In this document: one piece after another, positions 21,367 to 31,379 of the stretch
Numbering within the stretch: the stretch's first letter is position 1
How the letters are laid out: every line of letters starts with the position of its first letter
From: Lentisphaerota bacterium
Lineage (GTDB): Bacteria > Verrucomicrobiota > Kiritimatiellia > RFP12 > JAAYNR01
Length of the DNA: 35,492 nt
Assembly (NCBI GenBank): GCA_012520735.1
Contig: JAAYNR010000059.1
Location: forward strand, 1-35,492
Reading direction: 5' to 3'
Notes under the pieces: generated by a model
What the model was told of the DNA's origin: nothing
Seen by the model: the letters and a program-made list of their open reading frames with translations, nothing else
The model's database searches: none
Made by a program: the position numbers and the translations under genes

Positions 21367-22944
21367 CTATAAACTTATGGATGTTGCAATATGTGCCTTG
21401 ATGGCAGTGCCTATCTCTTTCACCAGCTCCTCTGTCACCTCACGGTAAACCTTAAATATAGCCAACGACTGATTACTCTGTTTGTCGTGCGGATTACGAA
21501 TATCCTCAATATTATAGCCGGCATCGGCCAACTTTCTACTAATAGAGGCAATCACGCCCGGACGGTCATCATACAAGAAAAACAGTGTCACCCCATCCGG
21601 CACAAAGTAGAGGTGATCAAAACTGTTCACCCGCGACACCATGATTACACTCTCAGCCACCGTACCACGCACACTGGTCCGCTGTAGCAGATTCTCCGCC
21701 CCCTCAACCACAATATCAATTGTAATCGAGTTATCGTACCCCTTGTCGCCATCTACCTGGCGGTTAATATACTCAATCCCGCGCTCTCGTAAAAACTCCA
21801 CTGCCGCCTTATAGTCATTATAGCGGTCGAAATCTTCACACATCCCCGAAAGCAATGAGACCAGTAGCCACTGCGCATAAGGGTTCAGTGTCCCGTAAAA
21901 ACTTGTTTCGAGTCGACGTATCGGCCGGGCATGACCCGACAAACTACGTGCGACCCGCCCCAGCATAAAGGCGAGATTGCAGAAAGATTGATCCAGCCCC
22001 TCCGGGATACCACGATTCACAATAAAACTCGTAACTCCCTTCTCGTCCAAATCAATCAGTTGCCGCGCCGCCCGCTCTGCTGCCGCATGGTTAGCCTCAT
22101 ATGTGCTCGCCCCCAGATGTGGCAACATTATATCGGCAATATCGGCCACCTCCTTTAAACCCGGCCCATCCTTAGGATAGACATCATTCAGGAAGCGTAT
22201 TTCACGTACCTTTTTAGCCTCTCTTAGCGCCTCTTCATCTACCACCCCATGCCGCGCACAATTCACCAGTGTCGCCCCCGGCTTCATGATCGACAATAAC
22301 TTCTCATCCACCATGCCACGGGTACTATCGCCCCCCGGAATGTGAAGGGTTATAAAATCAGACTCTCTGAACAACTGCTCCAGCGTCACCGGCTCAATCC
22401 CGTATTCCCGCACCCGCTCGGCCTGAACCATCGGATCAAACCCCAATAACCTGCACTCAAACCCTTTGAGCCGTCTGGCTACCAGACGTCCGATATTACC
22501 GAGCCCCACAATACCAAATGTCTTACCGGAGAGCTCACGCCCCATAAATGACTTCTTCTCCCACTCACCACGACGCGTCGAAGCGTCGGCCGCAATAATA
22601 AAACGGGCATCGGCCAAAACCAGTGCAATCACCTCCTCCGCTACCGCATTGGAGTTTGCCCCCGGCGTGTTAAGTACATCGACCCCCTTCTTTCTGGCAT
22701 ACAACGTGTCGATCGTATCAAACCCGGCACCCGCGCGTACCACAGCTCTCAATTGTGGCAGTGCATCAATCACCGCAGCATCTACTTTTTCACTCCGCAC
22801 CACCAGTGCAAAAGTGTCTGGATGAGCCTTGACCAGCTCAGCTAACGGGCTCTTTGCATCCTGTATCACATCATAACCACCATGTGCCTGAAGTATCTCG
22901 GCTGCGACCAGATCAAGCTTAGTTGGAATCAATACTTTTTTCAT
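21367..22944 (-). CDS. serA: D-3-phosphoglycerate dehydrogenase with C-terminal ACT domain
   Basis: VVRAGAGFDTIDTLYARKKGVDVLNTPGANSNAVAE, GIVGLGNIGRLVARRLKGF, ATLVNCARHGVVDEEAL, LPHLGASTYEA, C-terminal ACT-like LFFLYDDRPGVIASISRKLADAGYNIEDI. Confidence 0.95.
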   Translation of the reverse strand: MKKVLIPTKLDLVAAEILQAHGGYDVIQDAKSPLAELVKAHPDTFALVVRSEKVDAAVIDALPQLRAVVRAGAGFDTIDTLYARKKGVDVLNTPGANSNAVAEEVIALVLADARFIIAADASTRRGEWEKKSFMGRELSGKTFGIVGLGNIGRLVARRLKGFECRLLGFDPMVQAERVREYGIEPVTLEQLFRESDFITLHIPGGDSTRGMVDEKLLSIMKPGATLVNCARHGVVDEEALREAKKVREIRFLNDVYPKDGPGLKEVADIADIMLPHLGASTYEANHAAAERAARQLIDLDEKGVTSFIVNRGIPEGLDQSFCNLAFMLGRVARSLSGHARPIRRLETSFYGTLNPYAQWLLVSLLSGMCEDFDRYNDYKAAVEFLRERGIEYINRQVDGDKGYDNSITIDIVVEGAENLLQRTSVRGTVAESVIMVSRVNSFDHLYFVPDGVTLFFLYDDRPGVIASISRKLADAGYNIEDIRNPHDKQSNQSLAIFKVYREVTEELVKEIGTAIKAHIATSISL

Positions 22945-23042
22945 GCTTCAAATCTCCTGCCATCTTCTGCTATTATCTACGGCGTTAGGTGATAACCCTA
23001 ATCCGTAATAAGGAAAACCGGTAAAAATTGGTAAGGTGTTTA

Positions 23043-24089
23043 ATGTATCATGTAGTTCGCTCTGTATCAAGAACAGGTAATAAAGTTTTCTACTTTACCC
23101 TACTTAGCCTAATTCTGGCTATGGGCACACTCTCTCTGCAGGCACAGTATGCCCCCTCGCCGGAGAGCCAAAGCTGGGGAGCCACTGTAGAAGACCCTCC
23201 TATTGAACGAAAAGCCCCCTCTATTTTTCACCGCCCGGCGGAGAACTCTTCAGTCGCACAGTGGGAGCGTGTGCAAAAATTTGAGGCCAATGGCCGCCGT
23301 AAAAAAGCGACTAAAGCCGCTAATGCTCTAGTCCATAAGTGGCATAATGCCGCCGAAGCACCACAAGCTCAAATGACTATTGCCCGGCTTCAGGAGGAGC
23401 GCGGTAATCACGCCGAGGCTTTTGACGAATATCAGTACTTGATCGATAACTTTGCCGGTCTCTTCCCCTTTGATGATGTCCTGATACGTCAGTATCAGAT
23501 AGCCAACCATCTCCTGCGACCCCCTAAAAAATTTCTCGGGCTCTCGCTCTCCTCTATGGAAGATGTCCGTATCCGCTTTGAGCGGATCGTCCGTAACGCC
23601 CCTAATTGGGAGCTCTCACCCGATGCCCTGCTGAAAGCCGCCTCTTGTCACGAACTGGAGGGCGACAAATTTGAAGCCGCCGATGCCCTCTCGCGTCTCC
23701 AAACCCGTTACCCAACTACCAGTGCTGCCCTTAAAGCCTCAGCAGAGGAGATCAGGCTGCGCCGTGAATTGGCCGAGAAGTTCCCCATGGATGCCGCCCT
23801 GACACGTCGTGCCATCGCGGCCATCGATAATGCCCTCCGCACCTATGGCTCTAAAATTAACCGTGATGAACTCGCCTCATGGCGTCGTGAACTCTATGAA
23901 GCCGGTATGAATCGCGACTATGAACGAGCTAATTTTTACGACAATAAGCAACGTAAACCGCGCAGTGCCTTGATTGCCTATAAAGAGTTCCTGCGCACCT
24001 ACCCCGATGCCCCTCAGGCCGACGCTGTACGCACACGTGTCGCAGAGCTCGAAGCCGCTCTGACCCCAAATACCCAAAACATCGACTGA
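23043..24089 (+). CDS. BamD/YfiO-like tetratricopeptide outer-membrane assembly protein
   Basis: Signal-like N-terminus (FYFTLLSLILAMGTLSLQAQ); TPR-like repeats with YQYLIDNFAGLFPFDDVLIRQYQIANHLL, and SALIAYKEFLRTYPDAPQADAVRTRVAELE. ATG 23043 preferred over the TTG at 23028. Confidence 0.7.
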   Translation: MYHVVRSVSRTGNKVFYFTLLSLILAMGTLSLQAQYAPSPESQSWGATVEDPPIERKAPSIFHRPAENSSVAQWERVQKFEANGRRKKATKAANALVHKWHNAAEAPQAQMTIARLQEERGNHAEAFDEYQYLIDNFAGLFPFDDVLIRQYQIANHLLRPPKKFLGLSLSSMEDVRIRFERIVRNAPNWELSPDALLKAASCHELEGDKFEAADALSRLQTRYPTTSAALKASAEEIRLRRELAEKFPMDAALTRRAIAAIDNALRTYGSKINRDELASWRRELYEAGMNRDYERANFYDNKQRKPRSALIAYKEFLRTYPDAPQADAVRTRVAELEAALTPNTQNID

Positions 24090-24101
24090 TAAGGAGATAC
24101 C

Positions 24102-24611
24102 GTGAAACTCAGATATACCCTGCCGGCTCTCATTCTGGCTCTGTTAAGTGGCTGCTCCTCATACCGCCTCGCCGCCCCGGTGCAGGAGAAATACAGAGAC
24201 TTGGCTATCCCAGTTCTGAAAAGTACTGTTACTCAGGCCGAGGCCGAAGCCGTCCTAACTCACTCCCTGCGTCGCGAAGCTATCAGCAGTGGCGAATTTA
24301 ATATCGTCACTAAAGATAAAGCCTCCCTCATTATGGAGGGTGTTGTTATCTCTTATAGCGCCAAACCAGTCCGCTATTTGCGCCGTACCAGCGGTATCCC
24401 CGCTGAATACCGAGTCACCATGTCGGCCAAAATAAACCTCATCGAAGCCGACAGTGAAGCCGTCGTGGTTCCAGAATTCACCTGCGAGGCCGAAACCACC
24501 GCCGTTGTCCGTGACGACCTCCCCACTGCTAAAGCTGCCGTCTTAAGTCAGGTCGCTACCCGTCTTGCCCGCACCATATTGCTGGAGACCTCCATCCGGC
24601 TCGATAAATAG
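24102..24611 (+). CDS. LptE-like LPS-assembly lipoprotein
   Basis: Lipobox LLSGCSSYRLAAP, then IPVLKSTVTQAEAEAVLTHSLRREAISSGEFNIVTKDKASLIMEGVVISY, the LptE/RlpB pattern. Confidence 0.75.
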   Translation: MKLRYTLPALILALLSGCSSYRLAAPVQEKYRDLAIPVLKSTVTQAEAEAVLTHSLRREAISSGEFNIVTKDKASLIMEGVVISYSAKPVRYLRRTSGIPAEYRVTMSAKINLIEADSEAVVVPEFTCEAETTAVVRDDLPTAKAAVLSQVATRLARTILLETSIRLDK

Positions 24612-24615
24612 AGAA

Positions 24616-25224
24616 ATGAGTACACCTCTCGAAGATATCCGCCGTTTACTGGTACACCGCGATACCACCGTTGTTAATGCTCTGGCGGTGCGGGCTCTGT
24701 GTGGCCGTGCCCCTGACGGCTTCTACAGTGACTCCCGATGCCATAAAATACTCCCGCCTGCCCAATCTACCGCTATGGCTCCCTTTGCCGAGACTATAAT
24801 CGCCGGTTACATAAATAAGGTTATCCCCCTTCTGGAACCACCCGTAATCACCCACCCCACCGATAGCGACACCGTTCTCAGAGCCGACAGTAACGCCCTC
24901 AGTGCCCTTACCGTCCGCCTCGAACTCTCACTGCAGGTAGCAGCCTGCAAACTTGACGGCAAAAACACCGCGCTCCACAACGCCGCAGCCAATGGCGATA
25001 AAGCCGCAGTTGAAACGCTGATCACATACCCCTCTGTTGAGCAACTGGTGTTGCTCCGTATCCGCTCACGCACGGCCGACTACATCCGCACCCATAATGT
25101 ACCACCGGCTCTCGCCTCACGCCTCCCCGCCACCCTCCACTCACTCTACGCCACCTGGCTGATACCACTCTCCCGAGCCATACAGGCAGCCTGGCTCATT
25201 GATGCCGCCACTAAGGATTGCTAA
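24616..25224 (+). CDS. Putative AroQ beta-type (eukaryote-like) chorismate mutase
   Basis: Recalled yeast Aro7-like elements in order: LEDIRRLLVHRDTTVVNALAVRALC; GYINKVIPLLEPP; DSNALSALTVRLELSLQVAACKL; LLRIRSRTADY; LYATWLIPLSRAIQAAWLI. ATG 24616 preferred over track start 24565. Confidence 0.65.
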   Translation: MSTPLEDIRRLLVHRDTTVVNALAVRALCGRAPDGFYSDSRCHKILPPAQSTAMAPFAETIIAGYINKVIPLLEPPVITHPTDSDTVLRADSNALSALTVRLELSLQVAACKLDGKNTALHNAAANGDKAAVETLITYPSVEQLVLLRIRSRTADYIRTHNVPPALASRLPATLHSLYATWLIPLSRAIQAAWLIDAATKDC

Positions 25225-25964
25225 TGCGTTTTTTCCTCTATAATATCCGTTACGGTACCGGCCGACGCAAGCAAAAAGCCTGGATGGACATGCTCCGTAA
25301 AACCGATAAACACCTCCCTAAAATCACCGATCTCATCCGCCGCTTTAATCCCGATGTTATCGGCCTTGTCGAGGTCGACACCGGCTCTTTCCGCACTGGC
25401 GGTATCGATCAAGCCGAAGCCATAGCTGAAGATATCGGCAGCTATTTCCACCGCTGTGAAGTTAAATACAGCAAGGGTGGCTTCTTCGATAGTCTCCCCG
25501 TCTTTAATAAACAGGCCAATGCCATCCTCACCCGCGGTGCTATCCGCCGCGAACGTTTCCACTACCTCCACTATGGCTTTAAACGACTCGTCATTGAGCT
25601 CGAACTCGAAACCATAAACCTCTTTCTCGTCCACCTCTCGCTCCGCTTCGGAACACGTCAACGCCAACTCGCCGACCTCCACGACCTTGTTAAATCCTCA
25701 ACTAAACCGTGTGTTGTAATGGGTGACTTTAACGCCCTCACCGGTGCCTCTGAGATGAAACTTTTCCTTGCCGCCAGCGGACTCACCTCAGTTAACACAA
25801 ACCATCTCCCCACTTATCCGAGCTGGCACCCTACACGTGAATTAGACTTCATCTGCTATACCGAAGGCATCACTTTTCGAGACTTCATGATCCCTGAAAC
25901 TACCCTCTCCGACCACCTGCCACTCGTCTGTGACCTTAAAATACCCGGTGAGCCCGAAAAATAA
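25224..25964 (+). CDS. Endonuclease/exonuclease/phosphatase (EEP) family protein
   Basis: RFFLYNIRYGTG, FNPDVIGLVEVDTGSF, VHLSLRFGTRQRQL, CVVMGDFNALTG, RELDFICY, TTLSDHLPLVCDLKI. Start overlaps the upstream stop (TAATG). Confidence 0.88.
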   Translation: MRFFLYNIRYGTGRRKQKAWMDMLRKTDKHLPKITDLIRRFNPDVIGLVEVDTGSFRTGGIDQAEAIAEDIGSYFHRCEVKYSKGGFFDSLPVFNKQANAILTRGAIRRERFHYLHYGFKRLVIELELETINLFLVHLSLRFGTRQRQLADLHDLVKSSTKPCVVMGDFNALTGASEMKLFLAASGLTSVNTNHLPTYPSWHPTRELDFICYTEGITFRDFMIPETTLSDHLPLVCDLKIPGEPEK

Positions 25965-26029
25965 GACACTTACTCCTCTCAACCTAAAACTTTCCTGATT
26001 AAATTTTCCAGCGATATGAACTCTTTGTT

Positions 26030-26054
26030 CTCTTTGTGTTCTCTGTTGAGAATT
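26030..26054 (+). repeat. Copy 2 of a 25-nt pyrimidine-rich motif at a convergent gene junction
   Basis: ctctttgtgttctctgttgagaatt; pairs with 6493-6517. Confidence 0.5.
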
Positions 26055-26077
26055 AACCTACTTTCAAAGAGCCTTCC

Positions 26078-26821
26078 CTAAGTTTTCAATACCTGAATAT
26101 ACGGTATCACCCGGCTCGCCAATTCCTCTTTGCTACCACTCAATGCCGCCTCAAACCCAATCGCATCAGCCACATTAAAATTACCCGAAGCCACCCGTCG
26201 TAAACTCTGCAGACATGCCCCACAGCCAAGAGACTGCCCCAGATCATGTGCCAGTGTCCTGATATATGTCCCCTTGGTACAGGCTACATTTACCGCAACC
26301 AACGGCGGATTCCACTCACTCATCTGAAAGCGGTAAATGTGTACCAGCCGTGCCTTCCGCTCCACCTCCTGTCCCTTACGGGCCAGTTTGTACAGCGGCA
26401 CACCATCTATTTTTACGGCTGAAACCATCGGCGGTGTCTGAAATATATCACCGCACATCTTCCCCATTGCCTCCTCTACCTGCTCGCGGGTAATCTCGCT
26501 GAAGGGATTTTTGGCAATGGTTTCACCATCCATATCCTGACTGTCCGTTACCGTTCCCAGCCTTATCTCACCATCATAAACTTTGTCAGCACCCATAATA
26601 TGGTCTGACAGTTTAGTGCCACGCCCCAGCAGAATCACCAATAACCCCGTAGCTGCCGGATCCAGAGTGCCGCCATGGCCAACTTTATCAATACGGAATG
26701 TACGGCGTATGGTATTGACTACATCGTGCGAAGTCGGCCCTGCCGGTTTATCAATCAGCAGAACACCATCAAAAGGACCATATTCAACCGACGGTTTTGA
26801 GTAAGAACGGAAAGAAGACAT
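26078..26821 (-). CDS. truB: tRNA pseudouridine-55 synthase
   Basis: GVLLIDKPAGPTSHDVVNTIRR, KVGHGGTLDPAATGLLVILLGRGTK, QTPPMVSAVKIDGVPLYKLARKG, CTKGTYIRTLAHDLG. Confidence 0.97.
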   Translation of the reverse strand: MSSFRSYSKPSVEYGPFDGVLLIDKPAGPTSHDVVNTIRRTFRIDKVGHGGTLDPAATGLLVILLGRGTKLSDHIMGADKVYDGEIRLGTVTDSQDMDGETIAKNPFSEITREQVEEAMGKMCGDIFQTPPMVSAVKIDGVPLYKLARKGQEVERKARLVHIYRFQMSEWNPPLVAVNVACTKGTYIRTLAHDLGQSLGCGACLQSLRRVASGNFNVADAIGFEAALSGSKEELASRVIPYIQVLKT

Positions 26822-26855
26822 ATGCAGAAGAAATTACTGAATAAACATAACAGGG

Positions 26856-27221
26856 TTACTCATTGGCAAGCTCACCAGACTCCTCCATACTGTTCAGAAG
26901 AGCTAACACGTGATCACCTTTTTCAATTGAAGTGTCGTGCACAAACCGCAACCGCGGCGTATACTTTAAATGACAACTCTTGTTAATGATCGCCTGCAAC
27001 TCACCACTCTTATCGGCCAGAGCACGCATGAAGCGTCCACGCTCCTCCTCATGACCCATAATAGAAACCCCCACCTTGGCATGACGCAAATTACGTGAAG
27101 CCTCCACCGATGTCACCGTAATGGCTGCCAGCTCGATCTCATTGTTAAATACCTGAAACAGCGCCTCGCCTATGGCGCGGCGCAACAGTGCATTAACACG
27201 TTCCAGACGATCTACCGCCAT
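26856..27221 (-). CDS. rbfA: Ribosome-binding factor A
   Basis: RLERVNALLRRAIGEAL, VTVTSVEASRNLRHAKVGVSIMG, LKYTPRLRFVHDTSIEKGDHVLALLN; canonical position downstream of infB. Confidence 0.95.
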   Translation of the reverse strand: MAVDRLERVNALLRRAIGEALFQVFNNEIELAAITVTSVEASRNLRHAKVGVSIMGHEEERGRFMRALADKSGELQAIINKSCHLKYTPRLRFVHDTSIEKGDHVLALLNSMEESGELANE

Positions 27222-27224
27222 CTT

Positions 27225-29873
27225 TTACAGTACCCGTTCTTTCTCTTCCAAAATGTAGCTCTCTATAACGTCACCCTCGGTAAACGCCTCAAACCCATCC
27301 AGACATACACCACACTCCTGCAGGCTGTCGACCTGAGCTACTTCGTCCTGGAAGTGATGCAATGATGCAATCTTGCCATCAAAGATTACGGTCTTCTTCC
27401 GCAATACCCGCACGCGGGAGTCGGCTCGCAACACACCATCAAGCATCTGACAACCGGCAATCATGCCGCGCTTGCCATGGTTAAAGACAGCTCTGATCTC
27501 AGCATGACCACGCACAACCTCGCGGTACTCTGGCTCCAGCAGGTTTAACATCTCCTGCTTCACCTGATCCAGCAACTCGTAGATAATACGGTGTGTTGTA
27601 ATACGTACGCCATCATGCCGCGCCAAACTCTGCACACCCGGCTCGCAGCTCACATGAAAACCCACAATGACCGCCCGCCCCGAAGCAGCACGCTGTACAT
27701 CGTTGGCATTTACATTACCAATGCCGCTGTAGATTATCTGCAACGACACTTTTTTGCTCTCAATATCCCGTAACGACTCCTCAATAGCCTCACACGAGCC
27801 TTGGGTATCGGCTTTCACAATCACATGTAACTCAAGCTGCTCCTGCTCCTTGTACTTCTCCATCAACGCATCCAGCGATGTCGCCACCGAAGCCGTCAGC
27901 TCTGTATGTTTCTTACTCTCAGCCTCAGCCTCTGCCAGTTCACGTGCCCTCTTCTCATTGAGCATCACCCTGAAGTGAGCCCCAGCTTCCGGTACACCGG
28001 ATAGCCCCATTACACGCACAGCCGTTGACGGGAGTGCCTCCTTAACCTTGCGGCCACGGTCATCAATCAAACCACGGATACGCCCGAAATACTCTCCACA
28101 CAGAATTATATCGCCCAGACGCAGCGTACCACCGGCGACCAACAAGCTGGCTGTCGGGCCAAGCCCCAGTTCAAGCTGTGCCTCAATCACGTAGCCATCA
28201 GCCCGCCGATTCGGATTGGCTGTCAATTCCAGTACGTCGGCCTGCAGCAAAATCATCTCCAGCAGGTGATCAACACCCTCACCCGTCATGGCTGAGACTT
28301 CGCAACACACAATATCACCGCCCCAATCCTCCGGTGTCAGCCCCTCACCGGCCAGTTGCTGACGCACCTGATCCGGTTTGGCCTGTGGCAGATCACACTT
28401 GTTAATCGCCACCATAATCTGCACACCAGCCTGTTTGGCATGTTTGATAGCCTCTTTAGTCTGCGGCATCACACAGTCGTCAGCGGCAATAATAATCACA
28501 GCAATATCTGTCAGGCTGGCACCACGGGCGCGCATCGCCGAGAATGCCGCGTGCCCCGGTGTATCGAGAAAAGTGATCTGCCGACCACTAAGGTCTACCG
28601 TATACGCACCAATATGCTGCGTAATACCGCCAGCTTCACCACTGGCCACATGGGCATTACGGATCCGATCCATCAGTGAGGTCTTGCCATGGTCAACGTG
28701 ACCCAGGAAAGTAACAATAGGTGGCCGCGGTATCATCTCTTCCGGCTTGTCGTCGGGTATATCGTCGTCGGCATCGTCACGCCGCAAAACCGGCTTCCGT
28801 TCAGTCGACCGTTTCTGACGCTCCAACTCGATCTTGTAGCCGTATTTATCAGCGATCTTCTCAGCAATCTCTATCTCAACCCGCTGGTTGATCGAGGCCA
28901 ACACGTTCATCTGCATCAGGTCAGCAATTACCCTATTAGCCCGCAGCCCCATTAGCTCTGCCAAATCCTTAACTATCGGTGCACCATGAAGCTGAATAAC
29001 ACGGCTCGTTGGCGCCACCGGGATCGCCGATCCCCCGCCCACCGGACTAAACCCCGGTGCTGCCGCGCCACGCCGTGGTGCCGCACCGCGTTGCGGTGCC
29101 GCAGGCTGTGCCCGCCGATCAGACGCACCACTATCACGCCGCCCATCTTTCCCCGCAGGCCCTTTAGACGGCTTAGTCCTTACTGCCGGCTGCTGACGCC
29201 CACTCCAAGCCGCGTCGTGGTCGTCGTCATCATCATCAACATCAGCCTCACGCAACAGCTTTGGTTTAACCGGCTTGACCGGTGCCACGGGCTTCTTATC
29301 CGCTGCTGTCGGTGCCTTGACCGTAGGCTCTCCCTTTACAGGCGGCTTCGCCGCAACCTTGGTAGCTGGCACTTTGGCCGACTCCTTCTCCTTGGCCTTA
29401 ACCGGCTTAGGTGCCGCTTTATCAACCGCTACCGGGGTGCTATCTTTCTTAACTGCCTCTGCCACCGGAGTCTCAGCTTTTACCGGGGCCGCCATAGCTA
29501 CCACTGCCACCGGCTCAACAGCAGGCTCTGCTTCCACCACTGCCTCGCTCTTAGCTGCCGGCTCCTCCAACAACCCCTTTACAATAGCCTCAATGCTCTT
29601 GGCACGAGCCGTCGTTGCTGCCAGCGCCTCAGCTTCAGCCTTATCCCGTGCCTTGCGCCGCTCAACCACCTTACGGCGTTTGGCTGCCAACTTATCAGCA
29701 CGTTCTGTCGTTACTGCTGCATCAGGCACAACACAACGCTCCCGTATTGCAGCGATTTCATCGCTTTCAAGGGTCGAGACTGCTGTCGTAGCCTCAAAGT
29801 CAAGCGCCTCCACATGTTCCAGCACATCAGCGCTGGTAATCTCAAGTGAACGGGCTAATTCAAATACTCTCAT
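27225..29873 (-). CDS. infB: Translation initiation factor IF-2
   Basis: [43 protein letters not shown]; Ala/Pro/Lys-rich N-terminal linker. Confidence 0.98.
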   Translation of the reverse strand: MRVFELARSLEITSADVLEHVEALDFEATTAVSTLESDEIAAIRERCVVPDAAVTTERADKLAAKRRKVVERRKARDKAEAEALAATTARAKSIEAIVKGLLEEPAAKSEAVVEAEPAVEPVAVVAMAAPVKAETPVAEAVKKDSTPVAVDKAAPKPVKAKEKESAKVPATKVAAKPPVKGEPTVKAPTAADKKPVAPVKPVKPKLLREADVDDDDDDHDAAWSGRQQPAVRTKPSKGPAGKDGRRDSGASDRRAQPAAPQRGAAPRRGAAAPGFSPVGGGSAIPVAPTSRVIQLHGAPIVKDLAELMGLRANRVIADLMQMNVLASINQRVEIEIAEKIADKYGYKIELERQKRSTERKPVLRRDDADDDIPDDKPEEMIPRPPIVTFLGHVDHGKTSLMDRIRNAHVASGEAGGITQHIGAYTVDLSGRQITFLDTPGHAAFSAMRARGASLTDIAVIIIAADDCVMPQTKEAIKHAKQAGVQIMVAINKCDLPQAKPDQVRQQLAGEGLTPEDWGGDIVCCEVSAMTGEGVDHLLEMILLQADVLELTANPNRRADGYVIEAQLELGLGPTASLLVAGGTLRLGDIILCGEYFGRIRGLIDDRGRKVKEALPSTAVRVMGLSGVPEAGAHFRVMLNEKRARELAEAEAESKKHTELTASVATSLDALMEKYKEQEQLELHVIVKADTQGSCEAIEESLRDIESKKVSLQIIYSGIGNVNANDVQRAASGRAVIVGFHVSCEPGVQSLARHDGVRITTHRIIYELLDQVKQEMLNLLEPEYREVVRGHAEIRAVFNHGKRGMIAGCQMLDGVLRADSRVRVLRKKTVIFDGKIASLHHFQDEVAQVDSLQECGVCLDGFEAFTEGDVIESYILEEKERVL

Positions 29874-29880
29874 TGTCTAG

Positions 29881-31131
29881 TTAGTCATCCTCTCCCAAGA
29901 ACGCAACCGCCGCGTCTCGGATTCGCTGTGCATTGACCTCATCAAGGCCGGTAACTTCCATAATGTAAGGGACATCAGCGGCCAAAATACCATCCGCCGA
30001 CGTAAAACCGTTGTCGACCAGTAACTTGGCCTCGTCACGCTCAATACCGGGTATCGCTACCAGATCGTTGATCGTCCGCTCTACCTTCTCTTCAAATGTC
30101 TCCTCAGCAGCACCCTTCATGATCTTTATATTCCATCCGGTAAGGCTTGATGCCAAACGGACATTCTGACCCTGCCTGCCAATCGCCAGCGAGAGGTTCT
30201 CGTTGTCGACATAAACCTTGGCTGTCGTAGGGTTATCGGGATCAATCACGATCTCCGACAAATGCGCCGGTGCCAACGCCTGAGCCAGATATTGCCTGAT
30301 ATCTTCATTCCAGCGGACTATATCGATCTTCTCACCGCCAAGCTCACGTACAATATTTTTTACCCTGTTACCGCGCAGGCCTACGCATGCTCCAACAGGA
30401 TCTACTTTTTCGTCGTGAGTGCGGACAGCAATTTTGCTGCGGAAGCCAGGGTCACGTGCCACCCCCATCACCTCCACAATTCCGTCGGCAATCTCCGAAA
30501 CCTCCAGCCGGAACAACGCTTTTACAAACTCAGGACAAGCCCGCGAAAGCACCACCACCGGCCCGGTCGTACTGGGCTGTACGCTGTGCACATAGGCCCG
30601 CAAACTGTTGCCAATATTGTAATCTTCCGTCGGCAGCCGCTCTTTCGCCGGTATAATCGCCTCCACCTTACCGACATCCACAATAAGATCTCGCTGCTGT
30701 ACCTGACTCACCGTACCGCTTATTATATCGCCAATCCGATCTTTAAACTCATTAAACTCGTTTTCACGCTCTGCCTGGCGTATCTTCTGTACTATCATCT
30801 GCCGCGCGGTCTGGGCAGCAATACGCCCTAACCTGTCAGGCGGAACCTCTACCGTTACCACATCGCCAACCTGTGCCGCCGGATCAATATCACGCGCACG
30901 ACGTAACGATATATACCCCGATCCACTGTCGCTCTGTGAAACCTCACGCGTCTCGTAAGCCTTTATGCGTAAAGACTTCCGATCTATCTCAACTCGCAGG
31001 TCACTGCCAATACCCGCGCTCTTTCGACCCGCCTGCTGTAAGGCGGACTCAATGGCTTGGACAATGACTTCGCGGTCTACACCGCGGTCGCGCTCCAAGT
31101 AACTGATCACTGTCAGTAGTTCATTGTTCAT
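29881..31131 (-). CDS. nusA: Transcription termination/antitermination factor NusA
   Basis: MNNELLTVISYLERDRGVDREVIVQAIESAL, IPAKERLPTEDYNIGNSLRAYV, DPVGACVGLRGNRVKNIVRELGGEKIDIVRW, LAIGRQGQNVRLASSLTGWNIKI. ATG 31131 preferred over the TTG at 31152. Confidence 0.97.
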   Translation of the reverse strand: MNNELLTVISYLERDRGVDREVIVQAIESALQQAGRKSAGIGSDLRVEIDRKSLRIKAYETREVSQSDSGSGYISLRRARDIDPAAQVGDVVTVEVPPDRLGRIAAQTARQMIVQKIRQAERENEFNEFKDRIGDIISGTVSQVQQRDLIVDVGKVEAIIPAKERLPTEDYNIGNSLRAYVHSVQPSTTGPVVVLSRACPEFVKALFRLEVSEIADGIVEVMGVARDPGFRSKIAVRTHDEKVDPVGACVGLRGNRVKNIVRELGGEKIDIVRWNEDIRQYLAQALAPAHLSEIVIDPDNPTTAKVYVDNENLSLAIGRQGQNVRLASSLTGWNIKIMKGAAEETFEEKVERTINDLVAIPGIERDEAKLLVDNGFTSADGILAADVPYIMEVTGLDEVNAQRIRDAAVAFLGEDD

Positions 31132-31181
31132 GGCGGCTGCACCTGCTTTCAAATGGTCTTAAAGACCCGTACTAATCCAAT

Positions 31182-31206
31182 AAAAAAGAGTGGGCGGACC
31201 CCACTC
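31182..31206 (-). terminator. Intrinsic terminator in the nusA leader (candidate attenuator)
   Basis: On the minus strand GAGTGGG-GTCCG-CCCACTC followed by TTTTTT, about 50 nt upstream of the nusA ATG and downstream of the predicted promoter. Confidence 0.78.
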
Positions 31207-31238
31207 GTTTCAACAGTCCACTGTTAACGGTTGCAAAT

Positions 31239-31267
31239 ATCGTATAATTTAAGTGGCCGTTTGTCAA
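31239..31267 (-). promoter_or_regulatory. Sigma70-type promoter for the nusA operon
   Basis: Minus strand TTGACA (31262-31267), 17-nt spacer, TACGAT (31239-31244). Confidence 0.65.
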
Positions 31268-31379
31268 CCCGGTGAAACTAAAAAAGGTAAAAAAATGGTT
31301 TTAACCCTGTTTAAAACTTATTGCGCCTTGTCACTTATACCAAAATCAGCTACCTTCCAGACATCTAAAAGGAGCCTTT

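Noticed and set aside
28986-29849. 287-aa plus-strand ORF (and 29275..29880) opposite infB
   Set aside because: Antisense to the Ala/Lys/Pro-rich N-terminus of IF-2; low-complexity Arg/Cys- or Ala/Ser/Thr-rich translation is an artefact of the repetitive codons.
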